This document shows, one piece after another, positions 46,412 to 56,271 of a stretch of DNA of 64,000 nucleotides (positions within the stretch are counted from its first letter, which is position 1; each line of letters begins with the position of its first letter). Location: positions 2,274,857-2,338,856 of the forward strand of contig NC_016047.1 of NCBI RefSeq assembly GCF_000227465.1, given 5' to 3'. A program made the translations under genes and the position numbers. The notes below the pieces were generated by a model. It made no database searches. It saw only the letters and a list, made by a program, of their open reading frames with translations, and was not told where the DNA came from. The stretch is from Bacillus spizizenii TU-B-10. Its GTDB lineage: Bacteria; Bacillota; Bacilli; Bacillales; Bacillaceae.

Positions 46412-46561
46412 AAAAAACCTTCCGTTTAACGAGAAGGATTCTGCACTTTCTAAAGTTCGGCGAGTTTCATCCCTCTGTCCCAGTCCTTTTTTGGATCAAG
46501 GCAGACTGCTGCAATGTCTATCTATTTTTATAATAGGTGCAGTTCGCAGGCGATACTGCCC
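46412..46561 (-). promoter_or_regulatory. panB leader RNA with intrinsic terminator, candidate pan-motif attenuator
   Basis: From a predicted start near 46561 the minus-strand RNA runs about 150 bases to a perfect terminator: CCTTC-CGTT pairs with AACG-GAAGG around one bulge, then T6 (46412-46437), 54 bases before the panB ATG. Hairpins can be drawn before it (CTATT..AATAG and TCTG..CAGA). A conserved pan RNA motif is known upstream of panB in Firmicutes; I cannot verify the match by covariation. Confidence 0.5.
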
Positions 46562-46567
46562 AATGGA

Positions 46568-46597
46568 AGTATACCAAAATCAACGTGCTTGTACCAA
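46568..46597 (-). promoter_or_regulatory. Sigma-A promoter of panBCD
   Basis: TTGGTA (46592-46597), 18-base spacer, TATACT (46568-46573) preceded by TGG, on the minus strand, just beyond the birA stop. Confidence 0.65.
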
Positions 46598-46601
46598 CAC
46601 A

Positions 46602-47579
46602 TTAACCCAATTCAATATCGGCAGAATAGATTTTTTTAATGCCTTCCTGCGTTTCTAAAAGAAGAACGCCTTCATCATCTATACCTAACGCCTTCCCATA
46701 AAAGGTTCCGTTTAACGTTCTGGCTCTCATATTAGTGCCGATTCCCAGCGCATAGCTTTCCCATAAAAGCTTAATCGGCGTAAAGCCGTGTGTCATATAA
46801 TCCCGGTACCGTTTTTCAAAGCAAAGTAAAATATGCTGGATGATGCCGGCCCGGTCAATTTTTTCTCCGGCAGCTTGGCTGAGGCTTGTCGCGATGTCCT
46901 TCAGTTCATCTGGAAAATCATCAGACTGCTGGTTAACGTTAATGCCGATCCCGATGATAACTGAACGTACACGGTCTTCCTCGGCCTGCATTTCTGTTAA
47001 GATGCCGACTGTTTTTTTTCCGTTAATCAAAATATCATTAGGCCATTTAATATCCGTTTGGATGCCTGTTGCCTCTTCTATTCCCTGCACAACAGCTACT
47101 GCAGCAAGTAATGTGAGCTGCGGTGTTTTTTGGAGCGGAATGTCAGGCCGCAAAATCAGGCTCATCCAAATGCCGTTTCCCTCTTGGGAATGCCATACCC
47201 TAGACATTCGCCCCCTGCCGGCTGTTTGTTTGTCAGCCACCACAAGAGTGCCTTCCGGTGCGTTATTATTCGCAAGCTCATGCGCCGTTTTTTGCGTGCT
47301 TGAAATAACGTCTTGATAAATAAGATGCTGGCCCATCACTTCCGTTTTCAATCCGAAGCGAATTTCACTTTCACTGATTTTCCCGGGCTTTTTGATAAGC
47401 CGATATCCTTTTCTTCTAACGGCTTCTACTTCATAGCCCTCTTTCCGAAGCTCTTCAATATGCTTCCACACAGCAGTTCTGGAACAGCCGAGCGCATCAC
47501 TTATTTTTTGGCCGGAAATAAATTCATTTCCAGCCTGAGAAAATAATTCAATAAGGTCTTTTCTTAATGTTGACCGCAT
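46602..47579 (-). CDS. birA: BirA, biotin-protein ligase and biotin repressor
   Basis: A 325-residue bifunctional protein: N-terminal winged-helix DNA-binding domain (ISDALGCSRTAVWKHIEELR), central ligase domain with GRGRMSRVW and KWPNDI, and a small C-terminal SH3-like domain. It biotinylates carboxylases and represses the biotin operon. ATG 47579 overlaps the cca stop by 16 bases; the longer frame lies inside cca. Confidence 0.94.
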   Translation of the reverse strand: MRSTLRKDLIELFSQAGNEFISGQKISDALGCSRTAVWKHIEELRKEGYEVEAVRRKGYRLIKKPGKISESEIRFGLKTEVMGQHLIYQDVISSTQKTAHELANNNAPEGTLVVADKQTAGRGRMSRVWHSQEGNGIWMSLILRPDIPLQKTPQLTLLAAVAVVQGIEEATGIQTDIKWPNDILINGKKTVGILTEMQAEEDRVRSVIIGIGINVNQQSDDFPDELKDIATSLSQAAGEKIDRAGIIQHILLCFEKRYRDYMTHGFTPIKLLWESYALGIGTNMRARTLNGTFYGKALGIDDEGVLLLETQEGIKKIYSADIELG

Positions 47580-48757
47580 GTCTTCAGCCACTCCTCTATG
47601 TGTTTCTTTTGATTGGAGAGCTTTCCTGTCACAACAGCCTGCTCGATCCGCTGTAATTCTTCCGACACCCATTTCCCGGCAGGCCGGTTACGAAGCGCAA
47701 GCAAATCCTTACCCGTGAAATCAAGATCCCTAAGACTTTTGATCGGCAGGCTTTGATAAGTGTTTTGAATGTCCTTTAGTTTTTCGTCATCCAGTTTTTC
47801 GTTTTGCCGAAGCTGCGATATTTTGGCCGCTGATAGAAGTGATTTTTCCCCGGCATTGTACATTGACATAGCGTCAAGGCTCTGGCCAAACGTATGGGCT
47901 ATGTGAATCGCTTCCTTCATCACTTTTCCCGGGAGCTTCCATGCTTTCAGAAAAAGCGGCGCATCTTTCAAATCTATTTCAAGATCAATTAAAAGCGCAG
48001 CCCAAAGCTCTTCACGGGATGTTAAAGAGTAAAAAGGAAACTCACTCGCCGCAAGCAGGTTCTCTCGTTTATGATAAAAACCAGGCAGTTCCTCATACAG
48101 CCCCGTTTGAATGAGCGTTTGAAGCGCCTGGCGGGACGCTCTTCCCTGCAGCATTTTTTCAAACTCTATTGTTTTTCGTTCAACTGAAACATGGGATAGG
48201 AGTGATTTTTCTTTCGTGATGGCTTCTTTTGTTTCTAGTGAAAGCGTAAAGCCAAGCTGGCTCATAAAGCGTACAGCTCTCAACATACGAAGTGCATCCT
48301 CTTGAAATCTGTCCTCAGGCTTTCCGACGGTTCGAATCAGTTTCTGATCAATATCTTTCTTGCCGCCGAAATAATCAAGCACCTTCCCATCCGCTGTCAT
48401 GGCCATCGCATTAATCGTCAAATCTCTGCGTTTTAAATCCTCTTCTAATGATGTGATAAATTGCACGTCTGACGGTCTTCTATAATCTTCATACTCTGAT
48501 TCAGTCCGGAATGTAGTGACTTCATAGGTTTCATCTTCCCAGAGCACAATAATCGTCCCGTGCTCTTTGCCTACATCAACCGTCCGCTGAAACAACCTTT
48601 CTACTTGATCTGGTGCCGCATCAGTCGCGATATCGACATCTCCGATCGTTCGTTTCATATAGCCGTCACGAACTGCACCTCCGACAAAATAAGCCTGGTG
48701 GCCCGCTTCGATTAAGGTGCGGAGCACGGGAAGTGCTTTGATAAAAACTTGTTCCAT
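47564..48757 (-). CDS. cca: Cca, tRNA CCA-adding nucleotidyltransferase
   Basis: A 397-residue class II nucleotidyltransferase adding CCA to tRNA 3' ends. The head domain motif VGGAVRDGYMKRTIGDVDI contains the metal-binding DxD, followed by the ERKTIEFEKML nucleotide-recognition region. CCGGAGTG precedes the ATG. It lies four bases downstream of bshA. Confidence 0.94.
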   Translation of the reverse strand: MEQVFIKALPVLRTLIEAGHQAYFVGGAVRDGYMKRTIGDVDIATDAAPDQVERLFQRTVDVGKEHGTIIVLWEDETYEVTTFRTESEYEDYRRPSDVQFITSLEEDLKRRDLTINAMAMTADGKVLDYFGGKKDIDQKLIRTVGKPEDRFQEDALRMLRAVRFMSQLGFTLSLETKEAITKEKSLLSHVSVERKTIEFEKMLQGRASRQALQTLIQTGLYEELPGFYHKRENLLAASEFPFYSLTSREELWAALLIDLEIDLKDAPLFLKAWKLPGKVMKEAIHIAHTFGQSLDAMSMYNAGEKSLLSAAKISQLRQNEKLDDEKLKDIQNTYQSLPIKSLRDLDFTGKDLLALRNRPAGKWVSEELQRIEQAVVTGKLSNQKKHIEEWLKTCGQH

Positions 48758-48761
48758 GTTA

Positions 48762-49895
48762 TCACTCCGGTTCTGCTAAATCGGCATAAATCTGTTCATA
48801 CTGGCTGACAATTTTTTGTGAAGAAAACTCATTTTTGAGCATTTCCATTGCAGCCTCTGTAAAACGCTTGCTTAGCTGTTCATCTTCTAAAATACTCATC
48901 GCGCGGTCTGTTGCGGCTGCAACGTCGCCGACATCCACCAAAAATCCGCTCACATTGTTCTTAATAACCTCCGGAATACCGCCAATGTTTGTTCCGATAC
49001 AAGGCACCCCGCAAGCCATCGCCTCAAGCAGGACAAGGCCGAAGCTTTCTTTTTCAGACAGCAGCAGCTTTAAATCGCTAATGGAATAAAGCTCCTCAAC
49101 ACGATCTTGATTTCCAAGCATTAAAACTTGGTTTTCCAATCCATATTTTCTGACAAGCTCACAGGCTGTCGATTTCTCCGGACCGTCTCCGACTAACAGC
49201 AGCTTCGCTTTCGTTTTGCCGGCGATATTCCGGAACACACGGATGACGTCCTGCACACGTTTAACCTTTCTGAAGTTGGACACATGGATGACAACTTTTT
49301 CGTCTGGTAAAATACCATGTTTCTCTTTAATTGCCGCAGTGTTTTTCTTCAGATACACGCGCTCGTCTATAAAGTTATAAATCGTTTCAATTTTTTTCTC
49401 CGGTTTAATTAAATCGTACGTTTCAGCTGCAAGCGCTGAGGAGACAGCTGTCACCCTGTCTGATGCCTCAATGGCAAAACGGATAAGATCTTTTAAAGAG
49501 GGGTCATAGCCTAACACAGTGATATCCGTGCCATGCAAAGTTGTCACAATGCCGATATTGCGTTTCAGCATCTGCTTTGCAAGATAGGCGCAAACCGCAT
49601 GCGGGAGAGCGTAGTGAGCATGGATAATGTCTAAATTCTCCCGTTCTGCCACCTCAGCGATTTTGCTTGCTAATGTCAAATCATACGGAGGATACTTAAA
49701 AACAGCATATTGATTAACCTCAACTTCATGAAAATGAATATTGGGGTGATATGTATTTAGTCTAAACGGAATGCTTGACGTGATAAAATGGATTTCATGT
49801 CCCTTTTCAGCAAGCTGCTTCCCCAGTTCTGTCGCAATGATACCTGAGCCTCCGACGCTCGGATAGCATGTGATACCTATTTTTAGTTTTTTCAT
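48762..49895 (-). CDS. bshA: BshA, bacillithiol synthase glycosyltransferase
   Basis: A 377-residue GT4-family glycosyltransferase joining GlcNAc from UDP-GlcNAc to L-malate, the first step of bacillithiol. N-terminal glycine loop in [16 protein letters not shown] and the [14 protein letters not shown] sugar-nucleotide motif are clear. Its ATG overlaps the bshB1 stop (ATGA). Confidence 0.94.
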   Translation of the reverse strand: MKKLKIGITCYPSVGGSGIIATELGKQLAEKGHEIHFITSSIPFRLNTYHPNIHFHEVEVNQYAVFKYPPYDLTLASKIAEVAERENLDIIHAHYALPHAVCAYLAKQMLKRNIGIVTTLHGTDITVLGYDPSLKDLIRFAIEASDRVTAVSSALAAETYDLIKPEKKIETIYNFIDERVYLKKNTAAIKEKHGILPDEKVVIHVSNFRKVKRVQDVIRVFRNIAGKTKAKLLLVGDGPEKSTACELVRKYGLENQVLMLGNQDRVEELYSISDLKLLLSEKESFGLVLLEAMACGVPCIGTNIGGIPEVIKNNVSGFLVDVGDVAAATDRAMSILEDEQLSKRFTEAAMEMLKNEFSSQKIVSQYEQIYADLAEPE

Positions 49896-50602
49896 TGTTC
49901 TCCCCCAAGCACATCATGATCGAGCATCAGCATCCGTTTTGAAAAGAAACCTTCGGCATACTCCACACCCGCTTCTTTACCGTAAAGCTTTTCTCTCGCT
50001 TCAACGATCTCGATATAGCCATTCGTCAGAGGAGTTGAAACTGAATCCTTTGACGGTATAAACTGGCTTTTGTAGGCATTGAGGCTTTGTTTTTTGGCCT
50101 CTATTGTATCCGAGATATCAATGACAAAATCAGGCTGATGAAAACCATTTATCATATAATAGTAAACCTTGTTTACTTTATGCGCGGGAAGGCTTTTTTC
50201 GTCTTTATATTTGTGGATTCCTGCGGAAAAGATTGCTTCTTCCACCAGTGCAGCCGCATTGCCGTGATCCGGATGGCGATCCTTTTTATACGGCATGAAA
50301 ACTGCTCTGGGCCGGCAGGTTCTGATGACACTGACAATCGCCCGAATTGCCTGATCACTCATTATCAGACCGCGGTCTGGAAGTGTCAGCTGAATTCTTT
50401 TTTCTGCACCTAATACACGGGCTGCTTCAGCTGCTTCTTCTTTACGTAAACTGACCGTTCCGTTTGAAGAGAGTTCCGCTTCAGTCAAATCACATATCAT
50501 TACTTTTTTTCCCTGTTTGACAAACTTCGCGATTGTGCCGCCCATTCCGATCTCGACATCATCACTGTGGGCGCCAAACGCAAGAACGTCAGCATTATAC
50601 AT
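49892..50602 (-). CDS. bshB1: BshB1, GlcNAc-malate deacetylase
   Basis: A 236-residue zinc LmbE-family deacetylase, second step of bacillithiol synthesis. The metal motif is AHSDDVEIG, the third ligand in HPDHGNAA. The ATG 50602 overlaps the mgsA end by eight bases; the longer frame lies inside mgsA. Coupling to bshA follows. Confidence 0.93.
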   Translation of the reverse strand: MYNADVLAFGAHSDDVEIGMGGTIAKFVKQGKKVMICDLTEAELSSNGTVSLRKEEAAEAARVLGAEKRIQLTLPDRGLIMSDQAIRAIVSVIRTCRPRAVFMPYKKDRHPDHGNAAALVEEAIFSAGIHKYKDEKSLPAHKVNKVYYYMINGFHQPDFVIDISDTIEAKKQSLNAYKSQFIPSKDSVSTPLTNGYIEIVEAREKLYGKEAGVEYAEGFFSKRMLMLDHDVLGGEQ

Positions 50603-51008
50603 TCGGCTCTTCTCCCCGAAGAAGATCGCGGAATTCGAAAACACCTTCATCAAGTGTGCGGACAAGAATCTCCGCAGTACCCATATTTGTAGCGAGCGGA
50701 ATGGAATACACATCACATAACCGGATTAATGCCGAGACATCCGGTTCATGCGGCTGCGCGGTCAGCGGGTCGCGCAAAAAGATGACAAGATCGAGTGCAT
50801 TGGCCGCGATCAGTGCACCGATTTGCTGGTCTCCCCCTAAAGGGCCGGATTGAAAACGTTCAATTTGAAGACCTGTCGCCTCTTGAATTTTCAATCCTGT
50901 TGTTCCGGTCGCGTATAGATCATGATGTCTCAAAATATCCCGATAGGCAGTCGTGAATTGAACCATATCCTGTTTTTTCTTGTCATGCGCGATCAAAGCA
51001 ATTTTCAT
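50595..51008 (-). CDS. mgsA: MgsA, methylglyoxal synthase
   Basis: A 137-residue enzyme converting dihydroxyacetone phosphate to methylglyoxal and phosphate. [16 protein letters not shown] and NMGTAE form the phosphate-binding and catalytic sites. The second of two adjacent ATGs (51008) is better spaced from GGGGGA. It sits between dapB and the bacillithiol genes, whose product helps detoxify methylglyoxal. Confidence 0.94.
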   Translation of the reverse strand: MKIALIAHDKKKQDMVQFTTAYRDILRHHDLYATGTTGLKIQEATGLQIERFQSGPLGGDQQIGALIAANALDLVIFLRDPLTAQPHEPDVSALIRLCDVYSIPLATNMGTAEILVRTLDEGVFEFRDLLRGEEPNV

Positions 51009-51023
51009 CATTTATCCCCCTGT

Positions 51024-51827
51024 CTAATCAATGATATTTTCTAATCCGTACACAAGCTGATCGATCTTCATGACTTGTTCGACTGACAGTTTAACACCTG
51101 ACATGAAAGAAGCGCGGTTATAGGAATCGTGGCGGATCTGAAGCGTTTGGCCATCCATACCGAACATGACTTCCTGATGTGCGATCAATCCCGGAAGACG
51201 GACACTGTGCAAGCGGATACCGTTTTGCTCCGCTCCTCTAGCTCCTGGAAGAATTTCTTTTTCATCCGGGTGTCCTTGCTGCTTTTCTTTACGAACTTCT
51301 GAAATCATTTCCGCTGTTTTCAGCGCCGTTCCGCTTGGCGCGTCAAGCTTCTGATCATGGTGAAGCTCAATAATCTCAACATCCTCAAAGTAGTTGGCAG
51401 CCATTTTCGAAAATTTCATCATCAGCACCGCACCAAGTGCAAAATTTGGAGCGATGATGGCTCCGATTCCCTTCTCTTCTGTTAAAGACGTAAGCTCTTT
51501 TAAATCAGCTTCTGAGAAACCGGTTGTTCCGACAACCGGACGAACTCCGTGTTCTAATGCAATTTTTGTATGTACTTTCCCGATTTCAGGCGTTGTTAAA
51601 TCAATTAAGACATCCGGCTGTGTTTCCGTAAAGCATGCACAGATATCTGTGTAAATGAGAGCGTCTGACTCAACAGACATCACATCAGATAATTTTTGCT
51701 GGTCGTATGTATGGTCTATGGCCCCGACAAGGTCAAAATGAGGTGTTCGTTCTGTCAATTTAACAGCTTCCTGCCCCATTCTTCCACGCGGTCCTGCAAT
51801 GACTACTTTAATTGTTTCGTTTGACAT
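51024..51827 (-). CDS. dapB: DapB, dihydrodipicolinate reductase
   Basis: A 267-residue NAD(P)H-dependent enzyme of the lysine/diaminopimelate pathway, also needed for spore dipicolinate precursors. The N-terminal Rossmann motif is [10 protein letters not shown] and the catalytic/substrate loop [22 protein letters not shown] precedes the ATG; it follows ypjD by 11 bases. Confidence 0.95.
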   Translation of the reverse strand: MSNETIKVVIAGPRGRMGQEAVKLTERTPHFDLVGAIDHTYDQQKLSDVMSVESDALIYTDICACFTETQPDVLIDLTTPEIGKVHTKIALEHGVRPVVGTTGFSEADLKELTSLTEEKGIGAIIAPNFALGAVLMMKFSKMAANYFEDVEIIELHHDQKLDAPSGTALKTAEMISEVRKEKQQGHPDEKEILPGARGAEQNGIRLHSVRLPGLIAHQEVMFGMDGQTLQIRHDSYNRASFMSGVKLSVEQVMKIDQLVYGLENIID

Positions 51828-51838
51828 CTTGATCTCCT

Positions 51839-52174
51839 CTACTTTCCTTCTTCTTTTCTGGTCCAGCGATCTTTATCTCTAGTATTAAATTTATGCATGA
51901 CTCGGTCGTGGGCTTCCTCTAAAGAGATATCAAGAGAGTTGGCTAAACAAACCAATACAAACAGCACATCGCCCATTTCCTCTTCCATGCTTTTATCATC
52001 TTCAGACGCTTTTTTTGGTTTTTCTCCATAGCGGTGATTCACTTCTCTGGCAAGCTCGCCAAGTTCTTCGGTCAGCCTCGCCATCATGGCAAGCGGGCTG
52101 AAATATCCTTCTTTAAATTGGCCGATGTAACGGTCTACTTCAGCCTGTATGTCTTTCATTGTTTTATCACTCAC
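51839..52174 (-). CDS. ypjD: YpjD, MazG-like nucleotide pyrophosphohydrolase
   Basis: A 111-residue all-alpha NTP-PPase fold protein. [10 protein letters not shown] and EEEMGDVLF hold the ExxE/ExxD metal-binding pairs. It probably clears non-canonical nucleotides; substrate unknown. The start is GTG 52174, eight bases after AGGAGG. First gene of the ypjD-dapB-mgsA-bshB1-bshA-cca-birA run. Confidence 0.85.
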   Translation of the reverse strand: MSDKTMKDIQAEVDRYIGQFKEGYFSPLAMMARLTEELGELAREVNHRYGEKPKKASEDDKSMEEEMGDVLFVLVCLANSLDISLEEAHDRVMHKFNTRDKDRWTRKEEGK

Positions 52175-52245
52175 TAAACGAAACCTCCTATCATCCTCTT
52201 ACATGTTAGCTAATTCAGATACGTTTGACAAATGTTTAAGCACGT

Positions 52246-52274
52246 TTGCTGTTTTCTTTTTCATCCACTATAAT
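52246..52274 (+). promoter_or_regulatory. Sigma-A promoter of ypjC
   Basis: TTGCTG (52246-52251), 17-base spacer, TATAAT (52269-52274). Confidence 0.72.
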
Positions 52275-52313
52275 ATAAACGCTATCTAATGGAAGGAAAA
52301 GGGGTTTTGTGTG

Positions 52314-53186
52314 ATGCTTGGAGAAATTAGATTAAAAAACATATTTTTTATTTTAATCGGAGCGGCAATTTTTTCATTTGGCTTGGTTCACTTCAATATG
52401 CAGAACAATCTGGCTGAGGGCGGTTTTACAGGTATTACACTTTTGCTTTATGCCCTTTTCCACATCAGCCCCTCTATCTCGAACCTGGTTTTGAATATTC
52501 CGATCTTTTTTATCGGCTGGCGTTTGCTTGGCAGGACAATGTTTGTTTACACCCTTGTCGGCACTGTAGCCCTGTCTTTGTTCCTCAGCATTTTTCAGCG
52601 ATATGAAATACATATGCCTCTTCAGCACGACTTAGCGCTCGCTGCTTTATTTGCCGGCGTGTTTATCGGAGCCGGATTAGGAATTATTTTTAAGTTCGGC
52701 GGTACGACAGGCGGAGTTGATATCATCGCCCGTTTGGTCAATAAGTATTTTGGGATTCCGATGGGCAGAACGATGTTTGCTTTCGATGCCTGCGTTATCA
52801 TTTTGTCTTTGCTTACTTATCTCTCCTACAAAGAAGCGATGTATACTCTGGTGGCTGTATTTGTAGCGGCAAGATTAATTGATTTTATTCAGGAAGGCGG
52901 ATACGCTGCTAAAGGCGCTACAATTATCTCTTCAAAAAACGATCTGATTCAGAAAAAGATTCTTGAAGAAATGGAACGAGGCGTCACCATTTTGAAAGGA
53001 CAGGGTTCTTATACAAAAGAGGATATAGATGTCCTTTATTGTGTTGTGCCGAAGAACGAATTGGTGATGCTGAAAAGTGTGATTAACTCCATTGATCCTC
53101 ATGCCTTTGTGGCGGTAAGCGATGTCCACGATGTGCTTGGAGAAGGATTTACGCTTGACGAAAATAAAAATCCGCTTCCACGCTGA
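52314..53186 (+). CDS. ypjC: YpjC, YitT-family membrane protein
   Basis: A 290-residue protein with five or six N-terminal membrane segments and a C-terminal cytoplasmic DUF2179 domain (about 210-290, VTILKGQGSYTKEDIDVLYC). Family function is unknown. Start at ATG 52314 rather than the adjacent GTG, for better spacing from GGGG. It is divergent from the ypjD group. Confidence 0.83.
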   Translation: MLGEIRLKNIFFILIGAAIFSFGLVHFNMQNNLAEGGFTGITLLLYALFHISPSISNLVLNIPIFFIGWRLLGRTMFVYTLVGTVALSLFLSIFQRYEIHMPLQHDLALAALFAGVFIGAGLGIIFKFGGTTGGVDIIARLVNKYFGIPMGRTMFAFDACVIILSLLTYLSYKEAMYTLVAVFVAARLIDFIQEGGYAAKGATIISSKNDLIQKKILEEMERGVTILKGQGSYTKEDIDVLYCVVPKNELVMLKSVINSIDPHAFVAVSDVHDVLGEGFTLDENKNPLPR

Positions 53187-53195
53187 CATTTGATA

Positions 53196-53218
53196 GAAAA
53201 AAGGCGGCAGCAGCCGCC
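53196..53218 (-). terminator. Terminator of ypjA-ypjB
   Basis: GGCGGC/GCCGCC followed by T6 on the minus strand, between ypjC and ypjB. Confidence 0.75.
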
Positions 53219-53226
53219 CCTCATAC

Positions 53227-54021
53227 TTATTTAGGGTAGTCCCGTTTTTTCAGCTTGTTTTTCTCCGCTTTGTACTTTCTGTAGCCGACATAGGTCAGAG
53301 CTGTAATGATAATACTGCCGGTTGTGATGATCACCCAGAGTAAAGACGGATCGGCATCATCCTCCTCCACCCTGTCAAATACATTTTTTAGATCATGCTG
53401 AAGAAGAGAAAGCCGTTCAAGCTTCGTGCTCTCAGTCATTTGCTGAAATTCCTCTTGCTCAATGACGTCTATATGTTTCCCAACTGTTTCAAGCTGATCC
53501 TCTGATACATCGATTGTAAGACTGGGGTAAATCAAATCATATAGACTGATAAATTCATTCCATTTTTCATGAAAGCTCGTACTTTCATTCTTTTGGACAT
53601 CCTGCTTCAGTTCAGCAAAGGCTTCCATAATCGGTCTCTCCAGTGAGCCCCAAAGCGGATCAGATCGATTGTCAACTGCGTCCATCAGCATTCTGAACTG
53701 CGCGGCTGCTCTGAGTTTTTGTGTATCTGATGTATCAGCCTGCTTTAAACTCCGTACCATATCGTTATAGCCCAGTGTGATTTGACGGATTTGGGCTCCA
53801 GTTAGCATGGTGTCTTGCTTTTTTTTCTCAGCGGATTTTAATGTTTTTTCAAAATAAGCAAGGACTTGCAGCGCCTCTTCATATTTTGACTGGCGGGTCA
53901 TTTGAAAAACTGTATCGGATAAATCGTTTAACTCTTCGAGACTTCCCCGCTCTGCAGCCTTGGCATTTCCATTATAAAAAATAAGAGCAATCAACAAACA
54001 GATCGTCAGCTTTCGTTTCAT
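53227..54021 (-). CDS. ypjB: YpjB, sporulation-associated membrane protein
   Basis: A 264-residue protein with an N-terminal signal sequence (LTICLLIALIFYNGNAKAA), a helical extracytoplasmic domain, and a C-terminal membrane span (WVIITTGSIIITALTYVGY) before a basic tail. The family is annotated as a sporulation protein; molecular role unknown. GGGAGGGA precedes ATG 54021. Confidence 0.8.
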   Translation of the reverse strand: MKRKLTICLLIALIFYNGNAKAAERGSLEELNDLSDTVFQMTRQSKYEEALQVLAYFEKTLKSAEKKKQDTMLTGAQIRQITLGYNDMVRSLKQADTSDTQKLRAAAQFRMLMDAVDNRSDPLWGSLERPIMEAFAELKQDVQKNESTSFHEKWNEFISLYDLIYPSLTIDVSEDQLETVGKHIDVIEQEEFQQMTESTKLERLSLLQHDLKNVFDRVEEDDADPSLLWVIITTGSIIITALTYVGYRKYKAEKNKLKKRDYPK

Positions 54022-54089
54022 GCAGGTCCCTCCCACTCTCTCTCCTTACAGAATATGAAGAAAGGGACAAGGATAGACCAACATTGTCT

Positions 54090-54683
54090 TTACATCAGCT
54101 CAAGCTTTGTTTGCTTTTTCGAGACCACGAGAAAGTAAGCAAGCCCAATTGAAAAAATGCTCAGCCAAAATGTTCCGTACCCTATATCAGTCATATAATC
54201 AGAAAGCATAGAGTATTGCGGCATCATGTCAAACAAGTAATCAATGACATCGTTGTGGAGCGTCCAGACTGCAGCAATTGCAAGATGCCAAAAAGAAAAA
54301 CGAAAATACGGACTGTACAACACGCCTTGGACTGCCATGGCAAAATGCGAGGCAATCAGCATATAGCCCTCCCACGGCAAGTCACCTTCTACAGCCAGCA
54401 CAAGAATATTCATAGCGACCGCCCATAGGCCATACTTTACGAGGGTGACTAACGCAAGCGCCTCAAAGAGCGGAGCGTTCCGTTTCATGATAAAGGCGAG
54501 CAGCACAAACAGAAAGAAAAACGTTGCTGTCGGACTGTCCGGAACAAAAATCAGGAAACGGGCCGGTGTCTCCAGAAGCTGCGGCAAGTACCAATAGTAT
54601 CCGTAAACCGTTCCCAGAAAATTGATGGCTAAGACAAGAATAAGCATCGGCCGCTGTCCTAATACATATTGAAACCATTTCAC
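54090..54683 (-). CDS. ypjA: YpjA, DUF1405 membrane protein
   Basis: A 197-residue polytopic membrane protein with about five or six spans and the family signature NFLGTVYGYYWYLPQLL. The GTG 54683 start keeps the usual N-terminus; ATG 54647 would give 185 residues. It lies after the qcrABC terminator and before ypjB. Function unknown. Confidence 0.75.
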   Translation of the reverse strand: MKWFQYVLGQRPMLILVLAINFLGTVYGYYWYLPQLLETPARFLIFVPDSPTATFFFLFVLLAFIMKRNAPLFEALALVTLVKYGLWAVAMNILVLAVEGDLPWEGYMLIASHFAMAVQGVLYSPYFRFSFWHLAIAAVWTLHNDVIDYLFDMMPQYSMLSDYMTDIGYGTFWLSIFSIGLAYFLVVSKKQTKLELM

Positions 54684-54725
54684 ATTAAATCAACTCTCAG
54701 TCTGTAAAAATAATATGTCCATATA

Positions 54726-54751
54726 AAAAAGCTGACGCCTGGTCAGCTTTT
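54726..54751 (-). terminator. Terminator of qcrABC
   Basis: AAAAGCTGAC/GTCAGCTTTTTT on the minus strand just after qcrC. Confidence 0.87.
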
Positions 54752-54793
54752 GATAATAAAAGTATATCCTTCCATTTCACAATTCACAACACG

Positions 54794-55561
54794 TTATTTT
54801 GCGGTTGTTTCAGAAATAAATTTCGCAAGTTCTTCGAGCTGCTTATCATTCCCTTTGAATACGCCCGCCGGCATTTTGCCTTTCCCTTCAACAGCTATTT
54901 TTTTGATTTCATCCGGCTTCAGCCCGGTGTCAACCAACGAAGGCCCGGCTGCCCCTCCTTGAAGGTTATCCCCATGGCAAGAAATACAGCCCTGCTCTTT
55001 AAAAATCTTATATCCTTCTGCATTGGTGTCAATGTCGGCTTCTTTTGTGATTTTCCCCTGTTCTTCTGCCTTAGCCCAGTCGTGAGTAGCAACTGACTGC
55101 CACGTCAAAAACACAGCAGCGGAAATCGCTAAAAGCATCATACCGACAGCAACAGGACGCTTCCACGGCCTTCTCTCTGTTCCTCTGTCAAGGAATGGCG
55201 CCAAAAGCAGGGCGCCAAAAGCGAGTCCCGGCATAATCATGGCGCCGACCACTGTAAAGCTTCCGGCGGCGTATTCATACTTCAACAGCTGGTATAAGAA
55301 AAGAAAATACCAATCCGGCAGCGGAATATAACCTGTATCAGTCGGATCCGCCATCCGCTCCAAAGGCGGCTGATGCACAATCGTCAAAACAAGAAAACCG
55401 ATCAGAAAGACAGCTCCAACCATCCATTCCTTCAACAAGAAATTCGGCCAGAAAGCCTCTGTTTTACCAGGATACTCCGAATAATCCTTCGGTATATTCG
55501 GCTTTTTTTCAGCCGGTATCCTTGAGTCGCCTACAAATTTCATCCCTTTGCCCCGGTGCAT
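54794..55561 (-). CDS. qcrC: QcrC, cytochrome b-c subunit of menaquinol:cytochrome c reductase
   Basis: A 255-residue fusion: membrane part like subunit IV of b6f (about 1-150, with GYIPLPDWYFLFLYQLLKY) and a C-terminal cytochrome c domain with CISCH heme motif near residue 195 and a downstream Met region GKGKMPAGVF. It faces outside and passes electrons to cytochrome c. GGGAGGGG precedes the ATG. Third gene of qcrABC. Confidence 0.94.
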   Translation of the reverse strand: MHRGKGMKFVGDSRIPAEKKPNIPKDYSEYPGKTEAFWPNFLLKEWMVGAVFLIGFLVLTIVHQPPLERMADPTDTGYIPLPDWYFLFLYQLLKYEYAAGSFTVVGAMIMPGLAFGALLLAPFLDRGTERRPWKRPVAVGMMLLAISAAVFLTWQSVATHDWAKAEEQGKITKEADIDTNAEGYKIFKEQGCISCHGDNLQGGAAGPSLVDTGLKPDEIKKIAVEGKGKMPAGVFKGNDKQLEELAKFISETTAK

Positions 55562-55595
55562 GTCATCCCCTCCCTTTTATTCGCAGATCAAGAGT

Positions 55596-56270
55596 TTAAA
55601 GCGGTCCTGAAATCCCCTGCTTCCGGATCATAATAAAATGTGCAGCCATCAGCCCGAACAATGCGGCAGGAAGAAAGAATACATGGATCGCAAAAAACCT
55701 AGTCAGCGTTTGGGCGCCTACAATATCCGGGTGCCCCGCAAGGAGTGTTTTGACTTGCGTCCCGATCAAAGGCGTGGCTTCAGCGATCTGCAGCCCGACT
55801 TTTGTTGCAAACAGAGCCTTCATGTCCCAAGGAAGCAAGTAGCCTGTAAAGCCCAGCCCGAGCATGACAAAAAAGATCAGTACACCGACAATCCAGTTCA
55901 GCTCGCGCGGCTTTTTATACGCCCCTTGGAAAAAGACCCTCAGCGTATGTAAAAACATCATCACAATGACCAGGCTCGCACCCCAGTGGTGCATCCCCCT
56001 GACAATTTGGCCGAATGCCACTTCATTTTGCAAATAATATACCGATTCCCAGGCATTTTTGATATCAGGCACATAGTACATCGTTAAAAACATTCCAGAT
56101 AACACTTGGATAACGGTTACAAAAAACGTCAGTCCCCCAAAGCAATACACAAACGCAGAGAAATGATGGGCGGGATTCACATGTTCCGGTACTTCGTGAT
56201 CGGCAATATCCCTCCACATCGGTGTAATATCAAGCCGCTCATCTACCCAGTCATAAATTTTGTTCAGCAT
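55596..56270 (-). CDS. qcrB: QcrB, cytochrome b subunit
   Basis: A 224-residue cytochrome b6-type protein with four membrane spans; paired His ligands are in RGMHHWGAS and FFAIHVFFL-type helices, and PWDMKA is seen. Cys43 (VYCFGG) is the site of covalent heme attachment in this family. Start at ATG 56270, one base after the qcrA stop. Confidence 0.94.
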   Translation of the reverse strand: MLNKIYDWVDERLDITPMWRDIADHEVPEHVNPAHHFSAFVYCFGGLTFFVTVIQVLSGMFLTMYYVPDIKNAWESVYYLQNEVAFGQIVRGMHHWGASLVIVMMFLHTLRVFFQGAYKKPRELNWIVGVLIFFVMLGLGFTGYLLPWDMKALFATKVGLQIAEATPLIGTQVKTLLAGHPDIVGAQTLTRFFAIHVFFLPAALFGLMAAHFIMIRKQGISGPL

Positions 56271-56271
56271 G

